In this document: positions 17,801 to 26,702 of the stretch, one piece after another
How the letters are laid out: the number at the start of each line of letters is the position of its first letter
How positions within the stretch are numbered: position 1 is the first letter of the stretch
The notes under the pieces: generated by a model
Told to the model about the DNA's origin: nothing
The model's input: the letters and a program-made list of their open reading frames with translations, nothing else
Database searches by the model: none
Made by a program: the position numbers and the translations under genes
Assembly: GCF_001898575.1 (NCBI RefSeq)
Contig: NZ_MKUD01000023.1
Location: 47,916 to 111,915 of the forward strand
Length of the DNA: 64,000 nt
Reading direction: 5' to 3'
From: Spirosoma sp. 48-14
GTDB lineage: Bacteria; Bacteroidota; Bacteroidia; Cytophagales; Spirosomataceae

Positions 17801-18937
17801 CCACAGATTGCCCAGCCGGTCATACGTAACGGCGGTAACCCGGTCGGCCAGCAAACTTTGTGGATTGTGGGGTTCGTGCCGAAGCGAACTGAATCGCTCA
17901 GGCTGGGCGTAGTGAATGTTGATCCCACCCTGCCACGAACCACTCCAGAGATTCCCATCCGCATCGCAAAGGCCTCGTTTCAGGGCGTGGGTACTCAGAC
18001 TGTGGCTGTCCTCACTATTTGGCAACAGATAAACTTTACGGTCGAAATTCCCCTGCGGATAAAACCAGGCTCCGTAATCAGTCAATACCCACAGGTTACC
18101 TGATTTATCATCAATGACATCGGTAATAACATTGACCGTTTCATACACACCAGGCTTGATTAATTCCTGCCGAAACTGTTTTGTTTCTGGCTCAAACTGG
18201 AAAAGTCCTCGCCCACTGGTCCCCACCCAGAACCGACCCATATGGTCTTTTTTGATGACACTGATTGCCCGGTGATGAGCGGCTATGTCGGCTGTAAACG
18301 GAATGGAATAGGACGACAATTCACCTGTTTCGGGTGTAAAGGCCAGCAACTTCCCCTGGGCTGTACCTATCCACAGCAAGCCGGTTTTATCCCGATATAA
18401 GGCTGTGACCGACGTGCCAATCCTCGAATCTGTATAACGGCCAATTTTTTGGGTCGCATACTCATAATAGAACAGGCCATTTTCTGCCGTACCGATCCAG
18501 AGCCGATTATTAGCTTCCACAAAACAGGAAATACTGACCTGCCCGCCTGTGGCTCCTGGCCTCTGCAAGGGAAAATGGTCAAATGTTTCGCCGTCGGGCC
18601 GTAACCGACACAAACCGTTGTTGCGCGGGCCTACCCAAATGGTGTTATGCTGATCAGCATAAAGTGCAGCGATGTTGCTGATGGGCAGACTATTCTTCTG
18701 CCCCGGCTGCCGACGAAAGACTTTAAAGCTATAGCCATCGTATCGGTTCAGCCCATCAGACGTAGCCATCCAGACGAACCCCTTTTTATCCTGCACAATA
18801 GCCCATACTGTACTCTGCGACAGGCCATCGGCCGTTGTCAGGTGTTCAAACGAAACCTGACAATTCGCCTGTATGCTCAGAAAAAGAAGAAAGAGAAGTG
18901 GCTTCAGTATACCCATACCTATGACAGAATAGGACAA
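14867..18937 (-). CDS. Hybrid two-component system sensor/regulator (HTCS)
   Basis: The protein has 1356 residues; an ATG 21 bases inside (18916) would start at the signal-peptide-like 'MGILKPLLFLLFLSIQANC' and is a good alternative start. Order of parts: periplasmic two-component-regulator propeller repeats ('VWAIVQDKKGFVWMATSDGLNRYDG' type) to about residue 700, Y_Y_Y domain, membrane helix near 800, HisKA with His847 ('ISHEFRTPL'), HATPase ('NLLSNAFKFT', 'DTGIGIS', 'GSGIGLAL'), receiver with Asp1152 ('LILSDWLMP'), and AraC-type DNA-binding domain. The receiver has a few extra residues between 'LMP' and 'EMDG'. HTCS proteins sense oligosaccharide in the periplasm and switch on the nearby SusC/SusD genes, which here diverge across 63 bases. 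Confidence 0.95.
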   Translation of the reverse strand: MSYSVIGMGILKPLLFLLFLSIQANCQVSFEHLTTADGLSQSTVWAIVQDKKGFVWMATSDGLNRYDGYSFKVFRRQPGQKNSLPISNIAALYADQHNTIWVGPRNNGLCRLRPDGETFDHFPLQRPGATGGQVSISCFVEANNRLWIGTAENGLFYYEYATQKIGRYTDSRIGTSVTALYRDKTGLLWIGTAQGKLLAFTPETGELSSYSIPFTADIAAHHRAISVIKKDHMGRFWVGTSGRGLFQFEPETKQFRQELIKPGVYETVNVITDVIDDKSGNLWVLTDYGAWFYPQGNFDRKVYLLPNSEDSHSLSTHALKRGLCDADGNLWSGSWQGGINIHYAQPERFSSLRHEPHNPQSLLADRVTAVTYDRLGNLWTSSIKGLTAINPNRNQFRRFTSANSPLNANDINVLFRTLTGNVLISTWTAGFSLYNPDREQFVPFLLPGKSKSVKAFAASQDGRIWIGSHERELYLFNEKSGQLEPVMSQALARVFDTFDLNVLCEDASGYLWIGTYNSGLLRWDRRTDQIRHFSSRDQPGSLGSNSITALYEDKQKRLWVGTSGSGLQLFDVRTETFRSWTTKDGLANNFIAGIIEDDQHNLWLSTNGGISCFNPTTQVIENYDQSDGLIGKEFLPDACAQLPSGELAFGNMQGLVVFNPERVRSKTTPPDVYLSDLKLFNRPVNLADSEAPTCLDMTDVTKLVFQPFQSVFTIDFTALSFLPHRNIRYAYQLVGFDDDWNYVGSQRSATYTNLREGTYRFLVKAAIGNSAWSKPKAVQITVLPPWYRTWWAYWLYGLLLVSALLTFRRIVGIREQLKADIRIKQLEAESIKALDDAKTSFFTNISHEFRTPLTLILTPLDKLVSEPSFGDRLQHQFQTIQRNAQRLLRLINQLLDLSKLESQSLVPDISRNDIVPFIDRIVHYFDELAESKRIMLTFRSNFDSFDGFFDADIVEKVIYNLLSNAFKFTSANGEVRVNLVLIPAEKSVRITVADTGIGISFEAQTHIFERFYQVADQHTQKKSGSGIGLALTRELVELHKGSITVDSAENVGTTFSVTLPLDAQVFPAEWLSQPSEVPTESVQPLLPIILPEQVTTLPAKAPPILLVVEDNEELRQYLKESFSGDYHVLTAANGQQAISLAQKHIPDLILSDWLMPVESGPEMDGTELCQAIRSNEKTSHIPFLLLTSRAANQSQIRAFGTGIDDYMTKPFNLSILETKVKSLIRNRQLLREKWQKKVLVSPSDIQLPPMEELFVQKAISIIEAHIDDAHFDVEQLEEAMNMSRMQLYRKLKSILNLSGAEFIRQVRLKRALQLLESGHYNVSEVAWQVGFNDPAYFSRCFKKEFGKAPQEFLAKA

Positions 18938-18938
18938 A

Positions 18939-18957
18939 GGTATCTTTTAATGATACC
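18939..18957. promoter_or_regulatory. GGTATC-N7-GATACC dyad between HTCS and susC-like genes
   Basis: A perfect six-base inverted repeat (18939-18944 and 18952-18957) lies in the short divergent spacer, about 44 bases upstream of the SusC start and next to the HTCS start. It is a candidate operator for the AraC-type domain of the HTCS, but AraC sites are usually direct repeats, so this is tentative. Confidence 0.35.
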
Positions 18958-19000
18958 AATTTTCAGGTCAGAAAGCTAAATATTTACCACAACGACACGT

Positions 19001-22000
19001 ATGAATCAGCTTTACTCTATTTCCAGAAACCTGGTAATGGCAGTGATCATGCTACTTGTTTTCAGTAGCGCCCATGCACAAACCCGAACCATAAAAGGGA
19101 AAGTTCTCGACGCGGGCAACAACACCCCTCTGCCAGGTGCCAACATTGTCATTGCGGGCTCAGTACAGGGTACCACCAGCGATGCGAATGGCAACTTTAG
19201 CCTTTCAGTACCCAACTCGGCGCAGCAAATCGTCGTCTCCTTTGTCGGATACATCAAAAAAAACGTTCCGATCACCAATGCCAGCGATTATACCATTTCG
19301 TTGAGCGCCGAAGAAGGCTCGCTGAATGAAGTGGTGGTAATTGGGTATGGGTCACGCGAAAAGAAAGACCTGACGGGAGCCATCTCGACGGTATCTTCCA
19401 AAGAAATTAGTAAGAGCGTGGCGCAGGCCCCCGAATTAGCCATGCAGGGGCGAATGGCGGGGGTGTTTGTATCGACACCGGGGGGTAGCCCACTGGCACG
19501 CCCCCAGGTCCGCATCCGGGGGGTTAGTACGTTCGGGAATGCGGAACCGCTCTACGTTGTGGATGGGATTCCATTGACGGAATACGGTTCAGGAACTGAC
19601 AACGCCAGCGGCTCGGTTACGCGCGATATCCGGGGGAATGTGAACGTACTGTCAATGATTAACCCCAACGACATTGAGTCGATGTCGGTCCTGAAAGATG
19701 CATCGGCAGCGGCTATTTATGGCGTACGGGCGGCCAACGGTGTCGTACTGATAACGACCAAGAAAGGGGCACGTGGCACCCCCAAAGTCGACGTATCGGT
19801 TTCACATAGCATTCAGAACGTAACGAAGAAACTGAACATGCTGGATGTGTCGCAGTTTGTGGCGCTTTATCGCGAAGCCTACGCCAACAACCCCAACGAA
19901 GCCAAAAACTTACCCGTTCAATTCGACCCTACCAACGCAGCTTATCTGGGCAATAAACCGACCACCGACTGGCAAACCCCGTTGCTGAACCGGAACGCCC
20001 CCAATACCGACTACAGCCTTCGGGTATCGGGCGGGAACGATGCCACGCGTTATTATGTCTCAGCGGGTTATACCAACACGCAAGGCCCTCTGATTCAGAA
20101 TAATTTGAAGCGGTATTCACTAGCCACAAACGTCGATACAAAAGTCTCGAAATACCTGTCGACTGGCTTAACCTACCGGATGGCCTATTCCGAAGCGGTT
20201 GACAATACGCCGAGTGCGTTACAGTACGCGGCCGATACATCACCCTGGCAAGCGATTTATGATCCCAATGGCCCGTTGGGCTTTGCCCCGTCGGTAAACT
20301 TGACCTTTAAGCCAAACCCTGAGTTAGGAACGCCTGTTGCGTCTCGGCCGCAGTATCTGCCTTCTATCCCACCCTTTGTTGTCGATGCCACCACCCTGCT
20401 TTGGGGGCCGGAAACGAACAACAACCTCTATGGTATGGTCGCCACCTCCGACCGGACTTATACGCTGCTGCGGAATATAGGAACCGCCTTCGTGCAGGTT
20501 GAACCAATTCTGGGGTTAAAGTTCAAAGGCACGCTCAGCGTCGACTGGTACTATAACCGCCGGAACGACTGGACAGCGGTGAACAATTACCTCTTCCTGC
20601 AAAATCCGGGTAATCCATATGCCGTGGGTGATGGCACCTCCAAGGGGACCTACGGCGAACGGCATTCGCGTAACGCAAACATTGTTAAGGAGTTCAGTGT
20701 CAATTACACCAAGTCGTTTGGCGATCATAATGTCGATGTGTTGCTGAACGCGATGGATCAGAAATACACCTATGAGTTTTTGCAAGGTGGTGCCTCGCAG
20801 ATTCAGTACGCACAGCCGGAGTTCCGAAGTCTGACCAACATTCAGCCTTATACCAATGTCAGTTCATTTCGTGACCAAAACGCATTGCAAGGTTATTTGG
20901 GTCGGTTAAGCTATAACTACGCCAGCCGATACTACATCGATGCGACGGTTCGTCGGGATGGGGCGTCGCGGTTTGCACCGGGGTACAAATGGGGAACATT
21001 CCCGGCAGTTTCGCTGGCCTGGCGGATCAGTTCGGAACCGTTCATGAAAAGTGCTACGTTCATCGACGACCTGAAAATTCGCGGAGGCTGGGGAAAACTG
21101 GGTAACCAGGAAACCCGCTCGTTTGCGTATCTATCGCTCGTCTCGGATGCGCCCGATTACGCGTTGGGTTCAGGAAATGGAAATGGAATCGGTACGTTGC
21201 TGAACGGCACGTCGCTACCCGATTTTCCGGTGCAGAATCTAACCTGGGAAATTGGTAAAACAACGAGTTTAGGCGTTGATGGGTCGTTCCTGAAAGGCAA
21301 ACTAACAGCTACCGTTGAATATTATAACCGCCTGACGTCGGGAATTTTGCAGGCGGCTAGTCTGGCCGCTAGCGTAGGCAACCAGAACCAGCCGATTCTG
21401 AACATTGCGTCGGTACGAAACAGCGGGATGGAATTCCAGATTGGCTACAATGGCTCGGTCGGTAAAGACTTCCGATACAACATCTCCGGGAACCTGACTA
21501 CCGTGAAAAACCGGGTTGAGTCGACCTTCCAGAACCTGCCGTTTGGCAACGAATTCGGCCGTATCGAAGTAGGGCAACCGATGAATTACCTATGGGGGTA
21601 CAAGAAAGGCGGAATTTTCCAGAATCAGGCGGAGATTGATGCCTGGAAAGCCAAGTATTCGGATGGGACAAACAACAACAATTTCGCACCGGGCGACATG
21701 TATTTCCAAGATGTGTATGGCGACCCAAAAGACGCGGGTCAGACACGCTCCGAAACACCCGATGGCAAAGTAAACACCAATGACCGCACCTTCCTGGGAA
21801 GCACTATTCCGGGATACTATTATGGATTTAATCTGGGGGGTAGTTTCAAAGGTTTCGACCTGTCGATTTTCTTCCAGGGTGTGGGCGACATGTACCGCTA
21901 CAATAGCTGGCGGGCGGCTGGTGAAAATATGAGCAGCACGGGTACCAACCAATGGACAACCACGCTGAACCGCTGGACACCGCAAAATCCATCGGCTACC

Positions 22001-22291
22001 ATGCCTCGCGCTGTCCGATCTGATCCGGCCAACAACAACCGATTCTCTGATCGCTTTGTGGAAAGTGCGGCTTTCCTGCGCCTGAAAAACGTACAGGTCG
22101 GCTACTCATTACCGGCTTCGCTGACACGCTCACTTGGCTTCGTGAATGGACTAAGGGCGTACGTAGGCGCCACGAACCTGTTTGTCATTACACCGTGGAC
22201 AGGCCTTGATCCTGAAGACATTGATCGGGGCGGAACGGATTTGATTCCGCCCGTACGTTCGATCACCCTGGGTATTTCGGCCACTTTCTAA
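19001..22291 (+). CDS. SusC/RagA-type TonB-dependent outer-membrane transporter (pair 1)
   Basis: The protein has 1096 residues with a signal peptide ('LVMAVIMLLVFSSAHAQ'). Residues about 28-110 are a carboxypeptidase-regulatory-like beta domain ('RTIKGKVLDAGNNTPLPGANI'). The TonB plug follows ('SLNEVVVIGYGSREKKDLTGA', 'PLYVVDGIPL', 'SMSVLKDASAAAIYGVRAANGVV'), then a 22-strand barrel ending 'SITLGISATF', typical of an outer-membrane protein. There is no STN/anti-sigma extension, in line with control by an HTCS. It imports an oligosaccharide with its SusD partner, whose gene starts 9 bases downstream. Confidence 0.97.
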   Translation: MNQLYSISRNLVMAVIMLLVFSSAHAQTRTIKGKVLDAGNNTPLPGANIVIAGSVQGTTSDANGNFSLSVPNSAQQIVVSFVGYIKKNVPITNASDYTISLSAEEGSLNEVVVIGYGSREKKDLTGAISTVSSKEISKSVAQAPELAMQGRMAGVFVSTPGGSPLARPQVRIRGVSTFGNAEPLYVVDGIPLTEYGSGTDNASGSVTRDIRGNVNVLSMINPNDIESMSVLKDASAAAIYGVRAANGVVLITTKKGARGTPKVDVSVSHSIQNVTKKLNMLDVSQFVALYREAYANNPNEAKNLPVQFDPTNAAYLGNKPTTDWQTPLLNRNAPNTDYSLRVSGGNDATRYYVSAGYTNTQGPLIQNNLKRYSLATNVDTKVSKYLSTGLTYRMAYSEAVDNTPSALQYAADTSPWQAIYDPNGPLGFAPSVNLTFKPNPELGTPVASRPQYLPSIPPFVVDATTLLWGPETNNNLYGMVATSDRTYTLLRNIGTAFVQVEPILGLKFKGTLSVDWYYNRRNDWTAVNNYLFLQNPGNPYAVGDGTSKGTYGERHSRNANIVKEFSVNYTKSFGDHNVDVLLNAMDQKYTYEFLQGGASQIQYAQPEFRSLTNIQPYTNVSSFRDQNALQGYLGRLSYNYASRYYIDATVRRDGASRFAPGYKWGTFPAVSLAWRISSEPFMKSATFIDDLKIRGGWGKLGNQETRSFAYLSLVSDAPDYALGSGNGNGIGTLLNGTSLPDFPVQNLTWEIGKTTSLGVDGSFLKGKLTATVEYYNRLTSGILQAASLAASVGNQNQPILNIASVRNSGMEFQIGYNGSVGKDFRYNISGNLTTVKNRVESTFQNLPFGNEFGRIEVGQPMNYLWGYKKGGIFQNQAEIDAWKAKYSDGTNNNNFAPGDMYFQDVYGDPKDAGQTRSETPDGKVNTNDRTFLGSTIPGYYYGFNLGGSFKGFDLSIFFQGVGDMYRYNSWRAAGENMSSTGTNQWTTTLNRWTPQNPSATMPRAVRSDPANNNRFSDRFVESAAFLRLKNVQVGYSLPASLTRSLGFVNGLRAYVGATNLFVITPWTGLDPEDIDRGGTDLIPPVRSITLGISATF

Positions 22292-22300
22292 TTCCTGACC

Positions 22301-23803
22301 ATGAAAAAATATTCGATAATTGTTGTCCTGACCGTCGTTTTTACAACCCTGTTCTACGCGAGTTGCAGCGAAAAAAATCTGGACCTGCAACCGCTTTCGC
22401 CAACCGAAGCGTCATATTTCACTGAGGAATCCGATTTTAACAAGACGGTGTTAGGCGTGTATGCTAAACTGACTGATTATTACTGGTTTAACGCAGGTTC
22501 ACCCATACAGGGATTCTGGCAACTACCCGGTGATGACATTACCTCGACGGGTACCTATGCCTTCGAAATTTTCGGTACGTTACAGCCTTCAACAAGCCAG
22601 AACCAGGTATTCTATCGAACGGCCTATCAGCTCATTAACAGGGCGAATACGGCACTCCAGAAATTGGATGCGGAAACTGGGATTATCAAAACGGCTAACT
22701 TAAAAAACTGGCTACGTGGCGAAACGCTGTTTTTACGCGGCTATACGAATTTCCTACTCTGGAGTTACTACGGTACATCGCCCCTGATTACCGAGCGGAT
22801 TCAGTCGCCGGATAAAATTACCCCGCCCAGCTCGAAAGACACCGAACTGCTCGATCAGGCCATTAAAGACCTTACCGATGCCGCTACGTTATTGCCAGTC
22901 ACCTGGGATGCTGCCAATCGGGGGCGGGTAACCAGCAATTCGGCCAATGGCTTGTTAGGGAAGGCGCTCGTATTCCGGGGATCGGCCAAGAAAGCTGCGG
23001 CTGATTTTACGGCGGCCATCACAGCGTTTAACAAGATTTCGGGCGTTAGCCTGGTACCAAACTTCAACGATAATTTCGATGTCAAAACAGAGAACAATGC
23101 CGAATCGCTGTTTGAATTTCAGGCATCGCAGCCCGATTTCGATAATGTATGGCTGGCCAATGATTTTCAACGAAACGGGGTTGGCTCTACGTCGGCATTC
23201 TGGGGCTGGTACGAAGGTGTCTCCCAATTAGGGGGGCAAGCACCTTATATCGCTACGCAGAAATTAGCCCAGTCTTTCGATGCTGGTGACCCACGGATTG
23301 CCTCTACGCTGGACCCACAAACGCTTAAATTTTACAAGTACTGGCACACGGGCGATCAGAAATCGCAATCGGGCGTGGCCTCGGTGAATAACCCGCGTAT
23401 CCTTCGTTACGCCGACATATTGCTCTTGAAAGCTGAAGCAATTTTGGAATCGGGTGGTTCAACGACCGAAGCCATTGGACTGATCAATCAGGTACGTACC
23501 CGCGCTCGCGAGATGGTAAAAGGGGGTACGGCGCCCGCCAATTTCGTTTCGACTGAAACCGACAAAGCTAAAATTTTCGACTGGATTATGGGCGAGCGCC
23601 TGCGCGAGCTGGCTGGTGAAGAAGGTAGTCGATGGCTCGATTTGCGCCGGTGGCATATGGCGGGTAAGATCAACCTGGCAAGCTGGAACTGGAGTTCGGC
23701 CCGTACCGACGTAACCTTTAACGTACAGAAAAATCTGTACTATCCTATCCCTGATATCGAAACAAATCTCAATCCGAATGTCAAGCAAAATCCGGGGTAT
23801 TAG
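22301..23803 (+). CDS. SusD/RagB-type surface glycan-binding lipoprotein (pair 1)
   Basis: This 500-residue lipoprotein has the lipobox 'FYASC' with Cys22. The N-terminal 'LDLQPLSPTEASYFTEESDF' and the C-terminal SusD_RagB signature ('ERLRELAGEEGSRWLDLRRW', 'YYPIPDIETNLNPNVKQNPGY') are both present. TPR-like helices in the middle contact SusC ('RGETLFLRGYTNFLLWSYYG', 'LRYADILLLKAEAI'). It acts as the lid of the SusC transporter at the cell surface. A strong hairpin terminator about 100 bases after the stop ends the two-gene unit; no glycosidase follows, so the matching enzymes are probably those at 6009-11054. Confidence 0.95.
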   Translation: MKKYSIIVVLTVVFTTLFYASCSEKNLDLQPLSPTEASYFTEESDFNKTVLGVYAKLTDYYWFNAGSPIQGFWQLPGDDITSTGTYAFEIFGTLQPSTSQNQVFYRTAYQLINRANTALQKLDAETGIIKTANLKNWLRGETLFLRGYTNFLLWSYYGTSPLITERIQSPDKITPPSSKDTELLDQAIKDLTDAATLLPVTWDAANRGRVTSNSANGLLGKALVFRGSAKKAAADFTAAITAFNKISGVSLVPNFNDNFDVKTENNAESLFEFQASQPDFDNVWLANDFQRNGVGSTSAFWGWYEGVSQLGGQAPYIATQKLAQSFDAGDPRIASTLDPQTLKFYKYWHTGDQKSQSGVASVNNPRILRYADILLLKAEAILESGGSTTEAIGLINQVRTRAREMVKGGTAPANFVSTETDKAKIFDWIMGERLRELAGEEGSRWLDLRRWHMAGKINLASWNWSSARTDVTFNVQKNLYYPIPDIETNLNPNVKQNPGY

Positions 23804-23904
23804 CACCTGTCCATACTTCTCACAACTTAAGTACACGTCCATAATCCATATTAAAATCAGGTTGGTAAGGGGCCTATTGGAATGACTAACAGTAGGTTTA
23901 CAAC

Positions 23905-23940
23905 AAACAGCCCAGACACCTTGTATCTGGGCTGTTTTCA
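23905..23940 (+). terminator. Intrinsic terminator after SusD (pair 1)
   Basis: A perfect 12-bp stem (23905-23916 with 23926-23937) with a nine-base loop and a TTTT end closes the SusC/SusD unit. The stem core GCCCAGA...TCTGGGC and the loop end CCTTGTA are close to those of the hairpin at 32043-32078. Confidence 0.8.
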
Positions 23941-24195
23941 TTATAAAACACGTTTAAAATCTTGTTTTGGGTAAATGTGCAATCGGGGCGATGGATCGCT
24001 CGCAAAACCAGATCGTGTATCCCGATGAAGGTCCCCACTCCTTTCCATTCAGGGGAGTAATACATGGTTTTGCATTACTTGACGAATGCGAAAAGGTCAT
24101 GAGCAATGAGTTGTACGCTCTTTTTTGACCTACATCAAGGTTTTTGGTATCTCGGTCTCGCACTTTTGCAGCGTCAACTAATTAAATACGCTCCA
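23941..24195. other. Intergenic stretch before the DUF2798-like gene
   Basis: Together with 23804-23940 this makes a 392-base gap. Apart from the terminator I see no convincing gene or RNA. The last 60 bases are T-rich and contain ACTTTTG at about 24163-24169, a partial match to the Bacteroidota -7 element TAnnTTTG, so the promoter of the next gene is probably here. Confidence 0.5.
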
Positions 24196-24420
24196 ATGAA
24201 AAAGAAGCATTTTAAGTACATTAACACCCTGTTTGTGGTAATCCCAATGACGCTGATCATGGCGTTTGTTGGCCTGATGCGTAACTACGGCTTTGGCCCC
24301 GACTGGTTCCTGAAGTTCCTCAAAGCCTGGAGCGTCATGCTACCCGTTGCCTATGCCGCTGCCTTCATCATTATTCCTAACGCCCGCAAGCTGGCGGAGC
24401 GGGTAGCCACCAGACAGTAA
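24196..24420 (+). CDS. Small DUF2798-like two-helix membrane protein
   Basis: The ATG at 24196 gives 74 residues; the frame is open 30 codons upstream but those are not protein-like. There are two hydrophobic segments ('YINTLFVVIPMTLIMAFVGLM' and 'SVMLPVAYAAAFIIIPNARKL') joined by a short loop with 'NYGFGPDWFLKFLKAW'. This matches the layout of DUF2798 proteins, whose function is unknown. The Crp/Fnr-type gene starts 19 bases later, so the two may be co-transcribed. Confidence 0.75.
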   Translation: MKKKHFKYINTLFVVIPMTLIMAFVGLMRNYGFGPDWFLKFLKAWSVMLPVAYAAAFIIIPNARKLAERVATRQ

Positions 24421-24439
24421 ATGAATTAACTCTGGATGA

Positions 24440-25012
24440 ATGCACGAACAACTGATTCAGTATATCAACCGTCAGATCAAGGTCAGTGAAGACGAGATGA
24501 AGACGATTCTGTCCTATTTCAGACCGCTGACATTAACCAAAAACGAACTCGTGGTGACCCACGGACAAACCAGCCAGCGGACCTACTTCGTTGGCAAAGG
24601 TTGTTTACGGATATTCTTCATTGACGAAAAAGGCCAGGAAGCCACCCGCTACTTCGCCTTCGAAAACCACTTTGCTACGGCTCTGGTCAGCTTTATCACC
24701 GGCGAAGCGTCCGAAGAATTTATACAGGCCGCCGAACCTACGGAACTGCTCTACATCAGTCACCACGATTTTTATCATCTGCTGGATACGATTCCGCAGT
24801 GGGAGAAATTTTACCGCTATTATCTGGAAAACGCGTATGTGAATAATACCAAGCGACTGATGTCTTTCCTGATTCAGGATGCGGCTGAAAAATACCGGCT
24901 GTTGCTGGCCGAAAACCCAGTTATTGTCCGCCGACTTTCCAACAAACTGGTGGCCTCGTATCTGAATATTTCGCAGGAAACCTTAAGCAGGCTGAAAGCC
25001 AAAGTAAAATGA
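24440..25012 (+). CDS. Crp/Fnr-family transcriptional regulator (first of two)
   Basis: This 190-residue protein has an N-terminal cyclic-nucleotide-binding-type jelly roll ('LVVTHGQTSQRTYFVGKGCLRIFFIDEKGQEATRYFAFENHF', given here only as a landmark in parts: 'THGQTSQRTYF' and 'GQEATRYFAFE'). The C-terminus is a short winged helix ('NKLVASYLNISQETLSRLKAK'). The cAMP-contact Arg of classical Crp is not evident, as in many Bacteroidota members, so the ligand is unknown. It is followed after 33 bases by a second, related regulator on the same strand. Confidence 0.85.
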   Translation: MHEQLIQYINRQIKVSEDEMKTILSYFRPLTLTKNELVVTHGQTSQRTYFVGKGCLRIFFIDEKGQEATRYFAFENHFATALVSFITGEASEEFIQAAEPTELLYISHHDFYHLLDTIPQWEKFYRYYLENAYVNNTKRLMSFLIQDAAEKYRLLLAENPVIVRRLSNKLVASYLNISQETLSRLKAKVK

Positions 25013-25045
25013 ACAGCGCATCTACACTCACCAAAACGATTGACC

Positions 25046-25621
25046 ATGCATGAACAACTCCTAAAACTCATTTCTCAGAACGTATCGCTTACCAGCAACG
25101 ACAAAGCGTTGTGCGAGCAGTATTTCGACCCTCTTCTTTCGCCCAAAAATCGTATTCTTGAAGAAGAAGGAAAGGTTCCGAAGTACTTATATTTTGTGGT
25201 ATCCGGCTTTGTCCGGTTGTTTCACTACAACGACAAAGGTGATGAAGTGACCACCCACATTAACTGTCCGCCCGGATTTATTACGTCTTATGCCAACTTC
25301 ATCAATCAGGCACAATCCAACGAGAATGTGGAGTGTGTTACGGAATGCGAATTGCTTCGGATTACCAAAAACAACCTAGATACATTGACGCAGCAAAGCA
25401 CGGCGTTCAAGGATTTCAGCATTTTGATTTTTCAGCAGTCGCTCGCCTACAACGAAAACCGCTCAAACGAATTAGCCACACTCCCGGCAGAACAACGATA
25501 CCAAAAACTTATCGACAAGTATCCGCATATACTTCACAACGTTCCGCTGCAATACATCGCTTCATTTTTGGGAATGAATCCGAAAAGTTTGAGCAGAATC
25601 CGCAAGGACATGATTAAGTAA
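25046..25621 (+). CDS. Crp/Fnr-family transcriptional regulator (second of two)
   Basis: The ATG at 25046 ('MHEQLLKLISQ') is preferred over a TTG two codons upstream, because it matches the 'MHEQLIQYINRQ' start of the neighbouring paralogue. The 191 residues have the same plan: beta jelly roll ('ILEEEGKVPKYLYFVVSGFVR' start, 'DEVTTHINCPPGF') and a C-terminal HTH ('LQYIASFLGMNPKSLSRIRK'). The two genes probably arose by tandem duplication and then diverged. The next gene, an NAD-dependent reductase, starts 64 bases later on the same strand and is a possible target. Confidence 0.85.
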   Translation: MHEQLLKLISQNVSLTSNDKALCEQYFDPLLSPKNRILEEEGKVPKYLYFVVSGFVRLFHYNDKGDEVTTHINCPPGFITSYANFINQAQSNENVECVTECELLRITKNNLDTLTQQSTAFKDFSILIFQQSLAYNENRSNELATLPAEQRYQKLIDKYPHILHNVPLQYIASFLGMNPKSLSRIRKDMIK

Positions 25622-25685
25622 CATTTGTGAAGTAGGCTTGCCTAAGCAAGCCTGAATTTTGTGTCATAATTAACTATCAAAACAC

Positions 25686-26702
25686 ATGACACAGAAGAAT
25701 CTGGCCCTGGTTACAGGAGCCAACGGGCATTTGGGCAACAACCTGGTGCGATTACTTATTAAAAAAGGCATTCCGGTTCGGGCTTCGGTTCGCAACATCA
25801 AAAATAAAGAACCCTTTGCCGGATTGAATTGCGACGTAGTACAAGCTGACATCACCAACAAGCAATCGCTGATAAACGCCTTACAAGACGTTGACGTTCT
25901 GTATGCGGTTGGAGCCGCCTTCAAACTTTGGGCAAAAGACCCGAAAAAAGAAATCTATGACGTAAATCTTGACGGTATAAAAAACACCATCGAGGCCGCA
26001 GCCGAAGCGGGCGTAAAACGAATTGTTTATGTGAGTTCTATCGCGGCATTGAATTATGCCAAACTTCCTACAAAAGAAAGTTATGGCAATAACCCCGACC
26101 GCCGGGATATGTATTACAATTCAAAAAATGACGGCGAGAAACTGGCCTTTGACCTGGCAAAAAAGTATAGCCTTGACCTGGTTGCCGTGTTGCCATCGGC
26201 CATGATTGGCAGTAGAGCCTTTACCCCGTTAAATGTTTCCTACAACATCATCGATCTGATTCTGAAAAAACAGATTCCTGTCGAAACCAACATTACCCTG
26301 AACTGGATCGACGTAAAAGACGTCGCCGAAGGCTGCTATCTGGCGGCAACAAAAGGCAGAAATGGCGAACGCTATATTTTGGCCAACGAAAAATGTATGT
26401 CCCTCAAAGACACGACCAGAATTGCCCAGGAGCTTTACCCCGAATTAGCGATTAAATTACCTATGGCAGTACCCAAACCTATACTGTTTACTGTTGCCTG
26501 GTTTATGGAAATGGGAAGCAAATTATCGGGAAAAGCTCCATTGCTCACCACCAAAGACATTGCCATGTTCTCAGGGCTGCAACAGAACGTTGACATCACA
26601 AAAGCACGGACAGAATTAGGATTTAATCCCAAAGATCCGGTACAAGCCGTGAAAGAAGCGATGCAGTATTTACGTGAAAACGAAAGTCGGTTCAACGAAT
26701 GA
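25686..26702 (+). CDS. NAD(P)-dependent epimerase/reductase, dihydroflavonol-4-reductase-like
   Basis: This 338-residue extended short-chain dehydrogenase has the nucleotide-binding motif 'VTGANGHLGNNLVRLL' at the N-terminus, 'VYVSSIAALNY' and the catalytic 'YYNSKNDGE' (YxxxK). It then has 'VAVLPSAMIG', the usual post-catalytic loop. Relatives reduce ketones of sugars, steroids or flavonoid-like compounds; the substrate is not predictable. A TAnnTTTG-like promoter is not obvious. Its last 11 bases overlap the end of the convergent MFS gene. Confidence 0.85.
   Translation: MTQKNLALVTGANGHLGNNLVRLLIKKGIPVRASVRNIKNKEPFAGLNCDVVQADITNKQSLINALQDVDVLYAVGAAFKLWAKDPKKEIYDVNLDGIKNTIEAAAEAGVKRIVYVSSIAALNYAKLPTKESYGNNPDRRDMYYNSKNDGEKLAFDLAKKYSLDLVAVLPSAMIGSRAFTPLNVSYNIIDLILKKQIPVETNITLNWIDVKDVAEGCYLAATKGRNGERYILANEKCMSLKDTTRIAQELYPELAIKLPMAVPKPILFTVAWFMEMGSKLSGKAPLLTTKDIAMFSGLQQNVDITKARTELGFNPKDPVQAVKEAMQYLRENESRFNE

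Noticed and set aside
23459..23941. A 160-codon frame on the minus strand over the SusD gene end
   Set aside because: It is antisense to the conserved SusD C-terminus and crosses the terminator hairpin.
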